This document shows positions 22,501 to 34,955 of a stretch of DNA of 64,000 nucleotides, piece by piece (position 1 is the stretch's first letter; every line of letters begins with the position of its first letter). Source of the DNA: Anas platyrhynchos (lineage: Eukaryota > Chordata > Aves > Anseriformes > Anatidae). The stretch lies in the NCBI RefSeq assembly GCF_047663525.1, contig NC_092591.1, forward strand, positions 31,777,001 to 31,841,000. The letters run 5' to 3'. A program made the translations under genes and the position numbers. The notes below the pieces were generated by a model, which saw only the letters and a list, made by a program, of their open reading frames with translations, had not been told where the DNA came from and made no database searches.

Positions 22501-24954
22501 CAGGTAGGAAGAGCAGCCATCCTCTCTGCCTTCTTTGCTTCCTAACTTCTGGCAGAGTTCTCCAAAGGTGAATCACCCAGCACGAGGGAGTTTCTCCTTT
22601 TATCCCACACATTGCCTCAAGTCACAGACAAGGACTGTCAGTCAAGTCTGATTTCCTGCACAGAACAGTTCCGGACCCTGTTTTGGAAGAAATCTGAATT
22701 TCTCTACACCCCCATTACATCCTTTTTCTTAATAGAACAGTTCTGCTCTGCTCACATGAAATGTTCCTGTGTGTGTCTTGTGGCTGTGCCTAGGAGGACA
22801 GTCTCCTTTCTGGCTACATCAGTTTCCAATGAACTAATCAGCACAAAACATCAAAGGGTCCCTGGTAAAAAGCAGCACTTTCCAGTCGATGATGCAGTTC
22901 TGATTTATACCAAGAGAACATGTGGAATGCTTTTGAGAATCAAACGATTTAAAATTTATGAAAACATTAATTATGTATGCATAGATACAGCCTGATCAGA
23001 TACAGATAGAGACATGGGGTATAATTATATCATATTTCTCTATTATTTTCTTAGTGCTCCCCATCACCTTTTACTGAGTTACACTGCAGACACACACTTA
23101 CAGAACTGCTCAATGATGACAATTAGTCTCACCACAAACAATTACTGTTATACACTGGGCTAGTCCTTCTCTTGAGCTTCTGCAGTTCACCAATATCCCA
23201 TCTGCATGTCTGAACAGCAGAGCTTGTTTCCTGCGGTACATACCACCTTATGGCTCTGCTTCCCCCAAGATGATGTTGATGCATCACTTGAGAAACTTCA
23301 GGTGCAGAAGCAGGACAGCTCTGCTCCTGTAGTGCTGGGCCAGGGGCCGGCCTCTTGTGCTTCAGCACCGTGATGTGATCTGTGCACAGGCTGTCGCACC
23401 ACGTTGCAAGGAACTGGCAGTTCAGTCCTGGAACTCATGTGGTCTGCAGACATCCATGGCACTTGTTCTCTTCCCATCTCATCCTCTTTGCAGGCTCCCG
23501 TAATCTCATTTACATACATGTTCACAGTATCTGTGGTTTTGCTTTAGATCTATTTCATTCATAGAATCACAGAACGGTTTGGGTTGGAAGGGACCTTAAA
23601 GATCATTTAATCCCAACCCCCTACCATGGGCAAGGACACCTTCCACGAGACCATGTTGCTAGTTATTCCCGGCAACCAGGAATTGACTGCATATTCAGTA
23701 GTGAATTAAAAAACATATACCCCCAGAAAAGGGTACAGAACCACCAGCTTTTGCAATAAAAAGTTACGTAAGGAAGTTCCTTATTTTATCTGCATTTTCA
23801 TATCCTCTTCGTTTGCTCCATTTATTCTAGGCAGACTAGCAAAATCACTGACATCCTCACAAGTTTCCTACGCCTGATACACTGACAAAGGATCCAGCTG
23901 GAGGAATTCTACAGAAAATACTGTGTTTTGATGCCTCAGATTGGTTGCACATCAAGTGCCATTTGCTCTCCTAATTTCTCCAGCATTACAGCTGCTGCAG
24001 TTGATGTTGATCCCGCTGACCTCTTTTCAACAGGGAGTCACTACTTCTTAGCTAAGATTTCTCCTATTTCAAAACTGACTGTTGGAAATAGTAGCACATT
24101 TCCCCTTATTGCACACTCGTTCAAAAAAATTCACAGGTTTTCCCCACTGACTTCCCACCTACTTAAGAATGGTGCAGAATGAGTCACGTAGATCTGCAGG
24201 GGCAGCCCTACCCTGGCGAAAACCCTCTGCAAGAGACTTCCCTGACAACCAGAGTCTATTTCAAAAGTAAATTACCCCCAAAGATAACCTTTTACCACTG
24301 TAAGGCTAGAATCACTTCCATTTCTGCTTCCCAACCATTCTTATTCATATTCTGTATTCATTATTTTGTATTGTCAGCTTTCAGACCAGGCGCCTGAATC
24401 AAATTGCAGCCTTCATTCATGTCTTTCCCTAATTATCTTTTACTTGCAAATCAGAATTTCACCTGCAGCTCCTCCCTAGATGTGAGTTTCATTACCTCCA
24501 AACCTTGCCTAACATAAAGAGCTCCTCCTACTTGGTCTTCACACCCACGATTATTTCCCTGCCAGGTTTTACTAAGAATCTGGATAATAAAGAAAATCCT
24601 TTCTATGTGCTTTTCTTCCAGTATCTCAAGGACACAAGATAAAGCAAGGCTATGTAGATGCTTCATAGCAAAACATCAAAGAAGCAGCAGTCTGCAAGTA
24701 AAAGACGAGGCAGCCTGTAACATTTCCATGGCAGTAATGCGCAGACAGATGCGCTCAGAGGAGGCAGACTGGGGACAGCTGGGTAGCACAGAAATCCCAC
24801 AACATGGCCAGCCTGCTTCCAGCCTTGTAAACAGAAGCTGACATTAGGCAGAGGTTTGATGCCCACTCACCTCCTGGTTGTAGATCTGAAGCACCTTGAG
24901 GACTGTGTCTTGCTCCCCGTTTTCCACCGTGGCTACTACAGTCCTGAGCTCCAT
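13585..24954 (-). CDS. RIC8A: RIC8A, G-alpha chaperone and guanine nucleotide exchange factor
   Basis: RIC8A folds newly made G-alpha i, q and 12/13 subunits and acts as a receptor-independent exchange factor in the cytosol. Ten coding exons join in phase: 24871-24954, 21261-21308, 18740-19354, 18458-18552, 17557-17707, 16618-16713, 16201-16345, 15612-15756, 14357-14476 and 13585-13705 (1,620 nt, 539 aa; human about 531-537). It begins [18 protein letters not shown]. The large third exon (205 codons) holds much of the armadillo/HEAT-like array. Conserved stretches include [33 protein letters not shown] and [17 protein letters not shown]. The acidic segment [12 protein letters not shown] matches the region phosphorylated by casein kinase 2 in mammals, and the tail ends [10 protein letters not shown]. 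An acceptor (CTGTTGTAG) at about 24971 implies an upstream non-coding exon. The exon 8 donor (CAA/GTACAG) is weak but is the only one that keeps phase and gives KPNINPVTG. Confidence 0.97.
21985..22165 (-). mobile_element. CR1 LINE, 3'-end fragment
   Basis: This starts TCATAGAATGGTTTGGGTTG and runs through the usual reverse-complemented CR1 tail (GGAAGGGACCTTAAAG, CCAACCCCCTGCC-like, CCAGGCTGCTCAAAGCCCC). It lies in the first coding intron of RIC8A, in the same orientation as that gene. Confidence 0.9.
23557..23648 (-). mobile_element. CR1 LINE, short 3'-end fragment
   Basis: This begins CATAGAATCACAGAACGGTT and keeps GGTTGGAAGGGACCTTAAAG. It is a second, strongly 5'-truncated CR1 tail in the same RIC8A intron. 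Confidence 0.9.
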
Positions 24955-24970
24955 TATCTCAGCAGCTCAG

Positions 24971-26823
24971 CTACAACAGAGGTGAAACAGAGAAGAAGGG
25001 GAGTGAGGGGGCTTCCAGGGTTCCTGGATAATAGTGATGCAAAGGGACCTCAACACAGAGAGATCTGAGAGGGAGTGAGAAAGGGGTGGGGAAAAGGAGG
25101 AGGAAAAAAAAAAATCCCAAGTGAAATTGCTCACTCTGTTGCATCCATAAAAGCAGAGCAGATGGATAACCCAAGTACAACCAGCAGCCAGGCTCCTCTC
25201 TCTCCCTTTAATCCTCTTCCTCTCTTTGCTTTTCAATGTTTAATATATGCCCTTCCAGTAAAGCACTCAGAAAAACCTTCCCCCCTCCCAGCCAGGGGAT
25301 TAACACAGAACAGATAACAGCAGCTCCCTGAAATAGCTCCCTGCCTCCTCCTCCTCCCCTGGCTGTCCTGATTTCTGTTACCGCACAGAACAACAACAAA
25401 AAAAATAAACCCAGAAACATTGCTGTGGAGTAAAAAGAGCTGGAGAGGAAAGACAGACGGATAGGCAAGCACCTCCGGGCTTGCTTTAAGGTGGAGCTAC
25501 CTTTTAAGGTGGTGAAAAGAAAGAAAGAAATTGGGATTTTGTTGCATTTGCTGCTCCGTGTGCTGGGACACTCGATGCCTGACACACCACGTACCAGATT
25601 ATGGCAGAGACACTGCTCAGGGGGGTAAAAACGCACATATGGCGGGTGGCTGGCCTCCCTGGCTCAAATCTGCCTGTCATTACTGAGCACAACGCACTTC
25701 GCGATAATAATGTAAATGAGCAGATGCGCATAATGACAGGGATAATCATTATTTTAAAAATAGGCGAAAGTTTAACAGCTTGTGCAGCCAGGCAAGCCCG
25801 CACTGCTGGAAAGTAACTCCTCATCATGGACTATCGAACAAAATTTCAGTACAAACACGAGCTCGTACATCTGCTTAGATTCTGTGGAGCTCTGTGCCAC
25901 GTCCCACAGCCTGGCTGAGCAGCAGATAAATGTGATCAGGAGACAGGGCTCCGCTCCTGAAAATCATGCTGCGCTGAGGGAGCAGCATCAGGTTAGCCCA
26001 AAGCATCGCGTTATCCCCCCCTCCCTGCCCCAACACAGCCAAGATGGGGACTCTGAGGGCAGAGGGCAAGCCCTGCAGCCAAAAACACAACAAAATGCCG
26101 AGCCCTGGGCCACAGGAGCAGGAGGAGCAGCTCATCCACACCAGGCGTCCCTCGCGCTGCCACACTGGGGTACCCGGAGCGACCTCCCTCCCTTTTCAGG
26201 GGGCAGGAGCAGCTCACAGCATGCCGTAACCCCCTCATTTTCGTATATATCTTTTATTTCTGTCCCTCAGCTCCCTCCTCATACCTCCTTTCCACACCGG
26301 AGCCGAGCAGAAGGAGGGAGCCTTGGCCCTCCGGGGATGGGCAGCGGCGAGGAGGGCAGCCCCGGCACCTTCCTCCCCGCCGCCCCGGCTTCCTGCCGCG
26401 TTTCCTGGCCCCGGCCCTCCCCCGAGCTCCTCCGTGCACCGGAGGAGGAGGGGAAGGAGCCGTGGAGGCTTCACCGAGCGGCGTTGGTTTTTTTTTGGGG
26501 GGGAACGCGGCGCCACCGCCTCTTAGGGCTGGTCTGGAGGTGTCACAAGCACGGCGCAGCGAGGAGAGAAGGAAACCGCTAAACCTCGCGGCTACCAGCC
26601 GCGGGCGAGCTCCTCCCGGGAAAAGCTCCTAACCCGGGGGGAAAACGCAAGCTAAACTGCTTCTGGCCACGAGGGGACGGGAAGGGACCCCAAAAGGGCC
26701 GCGCATCCCCCAGGGGTACCAAGGAGCCCCACGGCAGGGGGCGGTGATGGCGCTCAGCGGCCATTTTCTGGAGGCGGGGACCGGCGGAGCTCCGCCTGCG
26801 AGGCGCCGGGGCCGGCAGGCGCC
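24971..26823. promoter_or_regulatory. Shared RIC8A/BET1L upstream region with CpG island
   Basis: This interval separates the divergent start codons. It is ordinary near RIC8A, then becomes CpG-rich from about 26,240 and stays so to about 27,130, across the first BET1L exon. The RIC8A acceptor at 24971-24972 suggests that its transcript starts in or near this island and splices into the start-codon exon. That would make the island a bidirectional promoter, consistent with the head-to-head arrangement I recall in mammals. No TATA box is evident. Confidence 0.65.
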
Positions 26824-29800
26824 ATGGCGGAGTGGGGCCGAGGTGAGGGGAAGGGGGGATGGCGGCAGCGGGCACGGGCTGAGGGGGAGCTGCCCGCCGC
26901 TGTGTGGGGGTGAGCGGGAAGGAGACGCTTCCAGGCGCCATTTGGGAGCATCTCCCGCTGCTTCAGGCCTGGGGCAAGGGGTGCGACTCGGGGCGTTGTC
27001 GGCGATACTGTCGGCGATATCAGCCATCCCTTTATCGCTCCCCTGCGTGACATGGCAGCGGGGAGGGCTGAGCTTCTCCCTCTCCTGGGGGGGAATGGCC
27101 GTCTCCCGTAACGCCTTGGCAGGAGGCATGTCAGGAATGGCCGGGCAGGGTTTACACTGTGAGGGTCCCGGTGCTGAATTCGCTGCCACCCAAATCCCAT
27201 ATGTGGGACAGCGCTGGAGGTGTCTGGAGAGTCACACAAAATCCGCATTTATTAGAGCTGTTGGCCATGGTTGAAGTTTTTGGTGCGTTTAAGGATTTGT
27301 TTCTCTTATCCATGGTCTGTCCTGGGGATGTTTCAATGCGTTTTTGTCAAAAAAGGTTAGGAATGTTTAATAGTGCAGTGGCCATGGGACGTGGATGTGG
27401 GCAGCTTCTGACAGCCCCTTGGGAGTGTCAGGGTGACCAGCCAACAGCTGGGCACCGAGGCTCACCACGTTGATTGAGCAAACACGCAGTTCCTGGTGTC
27501 AGACTGATAAAACTCGTTCTTTTCCTTTTCCCCAGGTCAGAATGGAAGCGGTGTGGAGGATATGCTGGATGTGGAGAACAAGCGTATGGCAGACAGTCTG
27601 GCTAGCAAGGTCACCAGGCTGAAGTCGGTGAGTTGTAGCGTTCACATCAGATGGCACAGTGAATGAAGTTACCTCCATCATTCCTCTTTCTTTCAGAGTC
27701 TCCAGGGAGGTGCAAATGTGTGGTTAACACAAAGGGCTTCCTACGTATTCATGACTTTTAGAGAGTGTGGTGGTGATGTCACAGTTAACTTACTAGTAAA
27801 ATGCAAGGGATGACTTTGTGAATCTTTACTTTTGAGATTTAGCTACATCATCTCCGTGATTCCATGATCTGTTGGGAATTATGTGCGTTTAGTTACCTTA
27901 AGGGAAGTTTTAGGCACGGAGAGAAACCTGAAAGGTTCACAGAGGAGTATTGCTAAGCACATGTCGGGAAAGAAGTAATAATAAAAACATGGGTAAATTA
28001 CTTCTAAAAATTCAAGCACCTCTGTGTTTGGTGTTACTGATGCTAATTTGCTCTTACTAACATCGAATGTTTTGATTTAGAGCTTAGTAGAAATCAGTGA
28101 CTCATTTTTGAAGAAGAGAACACAGAATTTCTGCTGTCATGTCCTAGTGTTTAAATACCCCTGTCCTACGTTGATGTTGGGTAGTCAAACTTTATTTCCA
28201 GCGCTGCAGAGCTGAAGAGTTCCAACAACCTGAAACTGAAATGAGGATCTTGTGTTGTCACTGTACTGAACAATCTTTCTTCTTTTTGTGTAAGAGACAA
28301 GGATGCAGTGGCTTGCTCTTCTAATGCACACAGTGGTTTTACAAGCACTGGATGCACTAAAAGCTATCTTCTTGTTAAAAGTTTGTTAATAACCATTTTT
28401 TCCCTTATCCTGTACAGCTGGCTCTGGATATTGACAAAGATGCTGAAGAACAGAATCGTTACCTGGATGGCATGGTATGGAACCAATGAAATGTAAAAAA
28501 TCATGTTTTTTTGTGTGCTAGCTTTCAGTAGTTCCCTTAACTTGGGCTTACTGATAATTAAACATTAGATACTTAGCAGCTGCTAGTATCACATTGTCTG
28601 AATGGGCAACAGGGCATCTAGCATCTGGAAAGACTGATGTAGGACAACACAATTCCGAAATACAGCTGGAGGTTACCTCATTGCTGGAATTAAAGAGCTG
28701 CTCCCTGTGGCTAATTCTGTGAGGTGGATCTATTTCTAAGCTGTTCCTGTGATTTTGGGTAATGCATAAATCTGCCAGGGTTACTTACTGTAATCTCTGT
28801 AACACAATACCTGTCAGGACTGTTCACCGATGTCTTTGGAAGGGGCAAGGCTGATGCTTTGGGCTTTCTCATGTTGTTCTGTGCCTTGTTCTGTCATTTT
28901 TCCGACACATAACACCTTGTAAAACCAAAATCACTTTCCAGAGTAATCTGTCTCTAAAGCTTTGGTGGCTAATGGAAAACCACATTGTACTGGGGAAAGG
29001 CCAGAATGGCAGATCCTTATAGCAAAGGGATTACCTGCTGAGGCTTTTTAGGAGAAAGGTATTTCATAAACTGAATTGTGAGAGGACAGGAATCCAACCC
29101 AGAGACTGGAGAAAGAGATTAGTGCAATAACACTGCTGTGTGGAGGGCCTTTTCTGCACATGCTGGATGTTGGAGAGCTGGTATGTGGAAGCCAGAGAAA
29201 AGTTAATTGTAGTGTTGAAATCAGTCGAGTCAAAGGTGTGAGCTCAGCATGGAAGCTTAATAACAGAGTACGCTGACAGTGTCAGAGTATCTGAAATAGA
29301 TATTTGCTCAGCCCAGAAATTAAAAGCATGGAGAACTGGAAAATGGAGAATTGGAGAGAAATGGAGAATTGATGTAAAGGCAAAAGATCTTAAAGTAGAA
29401 GCCCTTACTCAGCATGATATTTTGCGTCCAGAACAGAGGTGGTTTTGAAATATTTGAAGAGAAACATAAGCAGAAATTCTTAAGTAGTTTATGAATAAGG
29501 AAAACAGACCAGGAGTCAAAATGAAAATGCCTGAACTGAATTAATAAGGGAATTTTTAACCACTGCCTGGTGGAGTTGCACATGCATGCTGTCCTATGCT
29601 GAAGAAGAAGAAGTAATGGAAAGGAACTGCACTTTCTCAATGCTTTTTATCCTGCCCTGGTTTGCATGAACGGTGCTAGCTTCATGTAGAGACATTTCCT
29701 TTGGATGAAGTGTTGACTTGTAGAGTTGCCATTAGCAAGCTGCTCCCGGCAGAAAAAAGCTGCATGGGAACAATTGAACAGCCCAGTAGCAGGTGGTTTG

Positions 29801-30247
29801 GCCCTGACTGAAAAAAGGAGGCACACACATTGTTTTACATTTGGAACAGAATTTCCCCTGTCCTTTTTTCTGTGCTTTGAGCGCAGTGGGAATGGTGCTG
29901 CTTCTGGAGCCTGAGCGCAGGAGGGGAAGGGCCTTCTGAGAGGGATGTGATGGGTGTGGAAAAATGGGCAGTTACTGTGCAGCTCCCTCTGCAGATATTT
30001 TTTAGCCAGGAAGTGGAATTCTTCAGGGACAGCTTCACCAGTTTAAAATGTCTCCGTTTGTTTTTTCTTTCTCCTTCAGGATTCAGATTTTATGAGTGTG
30101 ACTGGCCTGCTGACTGGCAGCGTGAAGCGTTTCTCCACCATGACACGGTCTGGGAGGGACAATCGCAAGTTACTCTGTTCCGTTTCTGCAGGACTGATTG
30201 TTGTTTTCTTCATCCTCTACTATCTTGTGTCCAGAGCGGGAACTTGA
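26824..30247 (+). CDS. BET1L: BET1L (GS15), Golgi Qc-SNARE
   Basis: BET1L is a Qc-SNARE that works with syntaxin 5, GOSR1 and YKT6 in retrograde endosome-to-Golgi and intra-Golgi fusion. Four coding exons join in phase: 26824-26842, 27536-27627, 28418-28474 and 30080-30247 (336 nt, 111 aa, equal to the human length). The N-terminus is MAEWGRGQNG. The SNARE heptads run from about residue 14 to 78 (EDMLDVENKRMADSLASKV then LALDIDKDAEEQNRYLDGM), with the central Q in EEQNR. A single C-terminal transmembrane helix follows (GLIVVFFILYYLV), with only RAGT after it, as in tail-anchored SNAREs. The start codon lies in a good Kozak context (GCCATGG) inside the CpG island. Confidence 0.97.
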
Positions 30248-32290
30248 TCTTGGTTGTGATGTGGCAGTTTTGCAGAACAAAACCTACGTGATGATTGACA
30301 GACTCGTTCGTCACCTTTCTAAGTCTGCCCTCTTGTGGGATCCTTGAGACTTTCCAGACAGACATTCTAAACAACTTTTCACCAGCTTCTTGTCATTGTT
30401 CCAGCTGGTCATCGACGTATCTTTATAAAATGAGTATGTTTCATTCTAAATGGGTTATGATGTATAACACAATTTTGATGTTGTTAATGCTTAAGACTTT
30501 ATCTCTTGCCTAGTTGTCCATGTCTGGCAGCCTGTTTTTAAGGACCACTTTTGTCCTACCTCCTTTACTGATATTCAATACTAGGCTTATGAAGAGTTGT
30601 GTCCAGAGACTTGCCAGTACTCAAAAGTTCAATAAATCAGCAGAGCTTGGAAGCTGCAAAATTTAGGATGCTGATTTATAAACTTCAGAAGGATGAACGT
30701 GACTTATTCCAATTGGCCTCTAAGCTGATACCTGGTCTCAGTTTCCCCTTGACTCAGAGATCTGATAATATCCTTGGTGTCACTGGGATGAAATGAAGTC
30801 TGTACTGCTTTGAAATGAAATCAGCATTAACTCTGAACCCTGATATTCTCTAATTGTTGCAGTGAGAAGTTGATGAGGTAAAACTTTGATGGACCCTGCA
30901 GGAAAGAAGGACCAAAGTCCCCAGGCTGCCTTGATTTGCACACATACAGTATCTTTCCACTACCTTCCCATACAACGTGCAAATGCATTCCTTTAGACCA
31001 TGAAAGCAGCGTAAAAAAACCTCTGATAGTAAAAGGTCTTAGGAAGATTGAAGAGGAAGCTGATTATGGCCTCATTACAATTAATTTCAGGTATTCCAGT
31101 ACCCTGGTATTAGCGTGCTTTGGAAAGACATTGCAATTAAAAGCAGAGGTTGAGGTCAGGTGAAACTTCTGAACCATGCTGTTGGGATGGTGGTAGGTTG
31201 AGGAAAGATTTGATTGGAAAGTTAACGGATTTATTTATTAACATGGAAGGTAACCTCAGAAACTCTTAACTCGCTTTGCCATTCACAGGGCTTTGCAGTT
31301 CCGTGGCTGCAATGCTTGTGTCAGACACGGCAAAGCACACCCCCACCGGTTTTGTTTACAAAACAGTCGTTCCCAACCCACATGCAGTGCATGCTGGATT
31401 TCCTGTCCTGGGGAGCACTCTGGGAGTGCAGTAGCTGGGAACTGCAAGTTCCCCTCACCCTTCTGTCCCGTCATTGGGCTGACCAGCATCTCACCCAGGC
31501 ATCATGACCCCACGTGTATTCTTCCATTGCTGAATTATTTAAGTCTGCCAATAACTGGAGTTAAGAAATCTGTAACTAAAATTACTGTGCCTGTTGGGGG
31601 AGAGGAAAATAAAAAAGCTTTCTCTCCGGGCAAACCTGCACTGTATAAGCTTCCTGATGTATAAACCTTTCACTTTACAAAGCAGCTGTACAAAGCTGCT
31701 GTTTCATCTTGTCTGTTTTCTGTACCAAGTGCCTATGTGTTTTGGGATTTGCTGTTCCAAGTCTTTGCTTATTTGATTTTCTTGTCCTCCTGTGACCTCT
31801 GCAGTACTAAAGCATTCCCCCTCTGGTTTCAGTCTTCCTCCTCCCCAACAAGCCCATATTGGCTAGATATTTCCTTTGGCCTCATCCTGGAATCACTTAG
31901 CAATTTCTTTGCCCTTCGACTCATCCGGGTCCAGATCTGGAAATAGATGGTGGTCTCCTTTGTTTAGCTGTGCCAAAATGCCAACCAAGTACTACTGGGA
32001 CTAGTTTAGGTGTTGTTTTTTTTTCCAAGTTTGAGGAGAATGTGCAGGGAAGAAGAGTAGGAATGGAGGCATCAAGGACTTTGGTTCTTATCGCTGCTTC
32101 TCTATTAAATGTGGCACCTCCCAGCAATGCCTCTGTGTGGAGGAACGATGGGTGAATTGACAGACCGCTTTGATTTCAGAAGCGGATGACTTCTGATGAA
32201 AGGCCACTGGAACAGCCTGGTCTTCATGATGGTGGCCATTTCAGTTTGCTTTAGCTGTTGTAAATAAAGACCTGGTTTTACATTTTTTTT
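30248..32290 (+). other. BET1L 3' UTR (probable)
   Basis: No coding signal is seen. AATAAA signals lie at 30631-30636, 31608-31613 and 32263-32268. The last is followed by a GT/T-rich element (TGTTGTGTTTGTTTG), the best poly(A) configuration of the three. If it is used, the tandem array begins inside this UTR at 31839. Confidence 0.55.
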
Positions 32291-32422
32291 GCCCAGGTGT
32301 TGTGTTTGTTTGTTTTTTTTTATTTCTCCTCCAGCTCTTGGCCTTGCCCTAGGCTCCTATCTGAGGGTGCTGAAGCCCGTTTCTCCTGCCTGCTTCCCGT
32401 GCCCCGCTTGTGCCTGTTGACA

Positions 32423-33157
32423 TGAGGCACTAGCCTCGTGGGGGCTGGAACAGCGGCTGCCATGTTGTCAGCACTGCCAGGCAGTGATTTCCATCACGAG
32501 GATTTATCTCTCTATGGAATCTCTTATCAGGAAGCAGTAGCACACTCTTATCAGGAAGCACCACATAACCATGCTTAACCCTCTGAAACAGAACTGCAAC
32601 ATTTGGAAGTTCTTGGAGAACCTGAGAAGGTATAACCTGTTCGCGTGCTGGAAAATAGCCTCCCCCAGCAGGAAATATTCTGAGAAAGTGCCGTACCTGA
32701 GACAATTCACAAGTATGAATTCAAGGCGGGTGTGCAGGGTAATAACAGCAACACAGTAGTTGAAATGATGATAGGGTGTGTGTTCAACTCTGTAACACTG
32801 CTGCCACTGGGACGTGAAGATATTCCCTTGAAGGTATGCCGCTGCCCAGGCCTTCACCGTTATCTTCCACATTATTATACCATTTGGTTATTTGAGTGAC
32901 TCATTTATATTGGTTTCAGCGCTCTCCCATAGTCCTAATACTGCAAAGTTTTTGCTGACACACAAAAATTAGTGAAAACAGCGTGCACACCCACCCACAC
33001 ACCCAGTGCTGAGTCAGCACAATAGTTGCAGGTACATTGATTGACGTTCTAACAAAGGAAGACTTCGAGTTAAGCTGTGAGCTGCTATTTGAAATGTGGC
33101 TTTCCAGCGCCATCTAAAGGTGAATAAATGTGAATGTGCTTTACCACAAGCTCAGTA
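32423..33157. other. Unit 1 segment partly absent from the other units
   Basis: Two pieces here, 32423-32569 and about 32763-33157, have no counterpart in units 2-4. The sequence between them is kept nearly unchanged. The first piece contains CTCTTATCAGGAAGCA twice (about 32520-32562). The second contains an AGCGCCATCTAAAGG word at 33106-33120 that resembles the reverse CTCF core. No gene is recognised. Confidence 0.7.
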
Positions 33158-33288
33158 TCACGATCTTACTGCTACAGGGAGGCAGAGAGACAAAAAGCTC
33201 TCATTTTGGTTGCTTTGGCCTCTCCATTAGGGACCATGCTGTCTGCAACACTCCCTCAGCCTCCTGATCTCTTCCAGCAGCACTATCT

Positions 33289-33648
33289 TGTTGTCGACGG
33301 AAGGAAGACACAGATGCTCAATATGAGTGATCAGTGAACTTCGATTTATTGGATAGCTCAGCCGTCTTTTATATGATTCAATATAATTAGCTCATACATA
33401 TTGCAAAAGCTAAGCTCACTATTGGTTAGTGCAACTTTCCCTATCTTATCAGCTAGCTCCTCATTCCCTCAACCGTTATCCCGTCTTAGGTACTTTCCCA
33501 TCCACACACTGACACAATGCCTTTGTCCCTTGATTGGCTTCCCGCCATCGGCCAGACTCATTTGAGCTGCGTTCGATACTTTTTTAGCTCGCGACCTCCA
33601 AGTTGTTCAACATTCACATGACCTACTTCACTTAACCATTCCTCCACA
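33289..33648 (-). mobile_element. Solo LTR of an endogenous retrovirus (class II, ERVK-like), unit 1
   Basis: This 360-bp element is bounded by TG...CA on the minus strand and flanked by the 6-bp duplication CTATCT (33283-33288 and 33649-33654). It carries a minus-strand TATA-like box (ATATAAAAG) and an AATAAA about 30 bp further on, in LTR order. Six-base duplications point to class II. It looks whole as a solo LTR and no internal retroviral sequence is present. It is in every unit, so it predates the first duplication. Confidence 0.85.
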
Positions 33649-33922
33649 CTATCTGTCCATTCATCGCTGTGTTTAGGGAGCTTACGGTGACCAAGTCTTT
33701 CAATTCAGTTTCCCTGGAGATGGATGAAGTGGCTTTCATGAAATCACCCCAGGAGAGTTGGGGCAGCAATAACAGTACATTTTCTGCTGATACTACCTGT
33801 AGCTTGCAAGTACTTCGAGCTATCACATAAGCATACCCACGGTTACGTGTCCCCTGGGTTTAAGTGCCCCTAGGTTAATTACCTCAAGCACTGTCCTGCA
33901 GTTTATTTAGTACAAGGGGCGT

Positions 33923-34216
33923 GTGAGACGCTTGGTGCTCCCAGGATGCCCTTGTGAGGGGCTGGGAGGGCAGGAGGTGCTTAAGCAAGGTGTGGGGTGC
34001 TCCCAGGGCACTTGTGAAAGGGGCTGGATGCACACAGGGTGCTCGGACAAGGAGGGGGGTCTGCCCCTGTCCCCACCACCCCAAAGCGGGGACATGCGGT
34101 ACAGGGGGTACGACAAGGATGCCCTCGGCCTGGCTGCTGGGCTTGGGGGCATCATGGACAACAAGGGGGGCATCGGAGATGAGGAGGAAATTAGGAACAC
34201 CAGGAGGAAATGGTAA
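33923..34216 (+). other. Unassigned 97-codon open frame in unit 1
   Basis: I do not recognise this frame. The first half comes from a degenerate ~60-bp direct repeat (GTGCTCCCAGG...CTTGTGA...GGGGCTGG, about 33930-34030). The second half has mixed composition (RYRGYDKDALGLAAGLGGIM). It recurs at 44504-44797 and 55049-55342 with one change, but the whole unit is that similar, so conservation says nothing here. Probably non-coding. Confidence 0.2.
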
Positions 34217-34955
34217 TTTCAGGAGATTGGGAAGAAATGAATTCCAACCCTCAGTCCATGTCACATGTACCACAATCTTCTACATCGTCTCAGACCCTCT
34301 CCAAGTACATGGACACTACACACATCTTCAGTGCCACCGCACACAGGGCCCTCCCTACCCACTCGCACCCCACAGCCAAGCATCCATCCAAATTTTAGAT
34401 TTTTTTCACCCATCTTTTTTTATTCTTGTGCATACACTATCATGGCAAAAACATGAGATGAACTCACTCTGTTGTTCTCCTGAAACTCGAGAACCTGCTG
34501 CCTCAGAGCCCAATTTCCCTGTTTTCCGGAGAAATGGTGTGTCTTCAGTGAACTGAGACACAGGGATGTGAGCAGTGCTGCCCTAGCTCCAAAGCTGTAA
34601 TCATTCATTGCTCTGCAAGATCTTCCTGTGCTGTTTCAGAGGAGGCCTTGTCTCTCCAGTATTCTCTCAGAACAAAAGTTTACATCACACAGGATCGTAA
34701 AATCATCCAGGGTAGGAAAAGACCATTTACTCCCACCTTTAAACTAGTCCTAAGAGGATTAGTTTAAGTCCCTGGTTGGAGACTTGTCCCCAGGGACAGA
34801 GCCCAGCTCCACACCGCAGCCTGGGGGGCACAGGGCTGGCATCTCCCTGGGCTGAGGCCAGAGACACTTTACCAGATGGGGTCCAGCCCAAGCCTTGGAG
34901 GTAACAGCCCAGATGGGGTCACCATGGTTCTGAAGCCTCTATGCTGTCATAATGC

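Noticed and set aside
22195-25000. Searched RIC8A introns for snoRNA, tRNA or microRNA
   Set aside because: I saw no box C/D or H/ACA pattern or tRNA arms that I could support by eye.
33289-33648. Considered whether a whole provirus is present
   Set aside because: The single LTR is directly flanked by its 6-bp duplications with no internal sequence, so it is a solo LTR.
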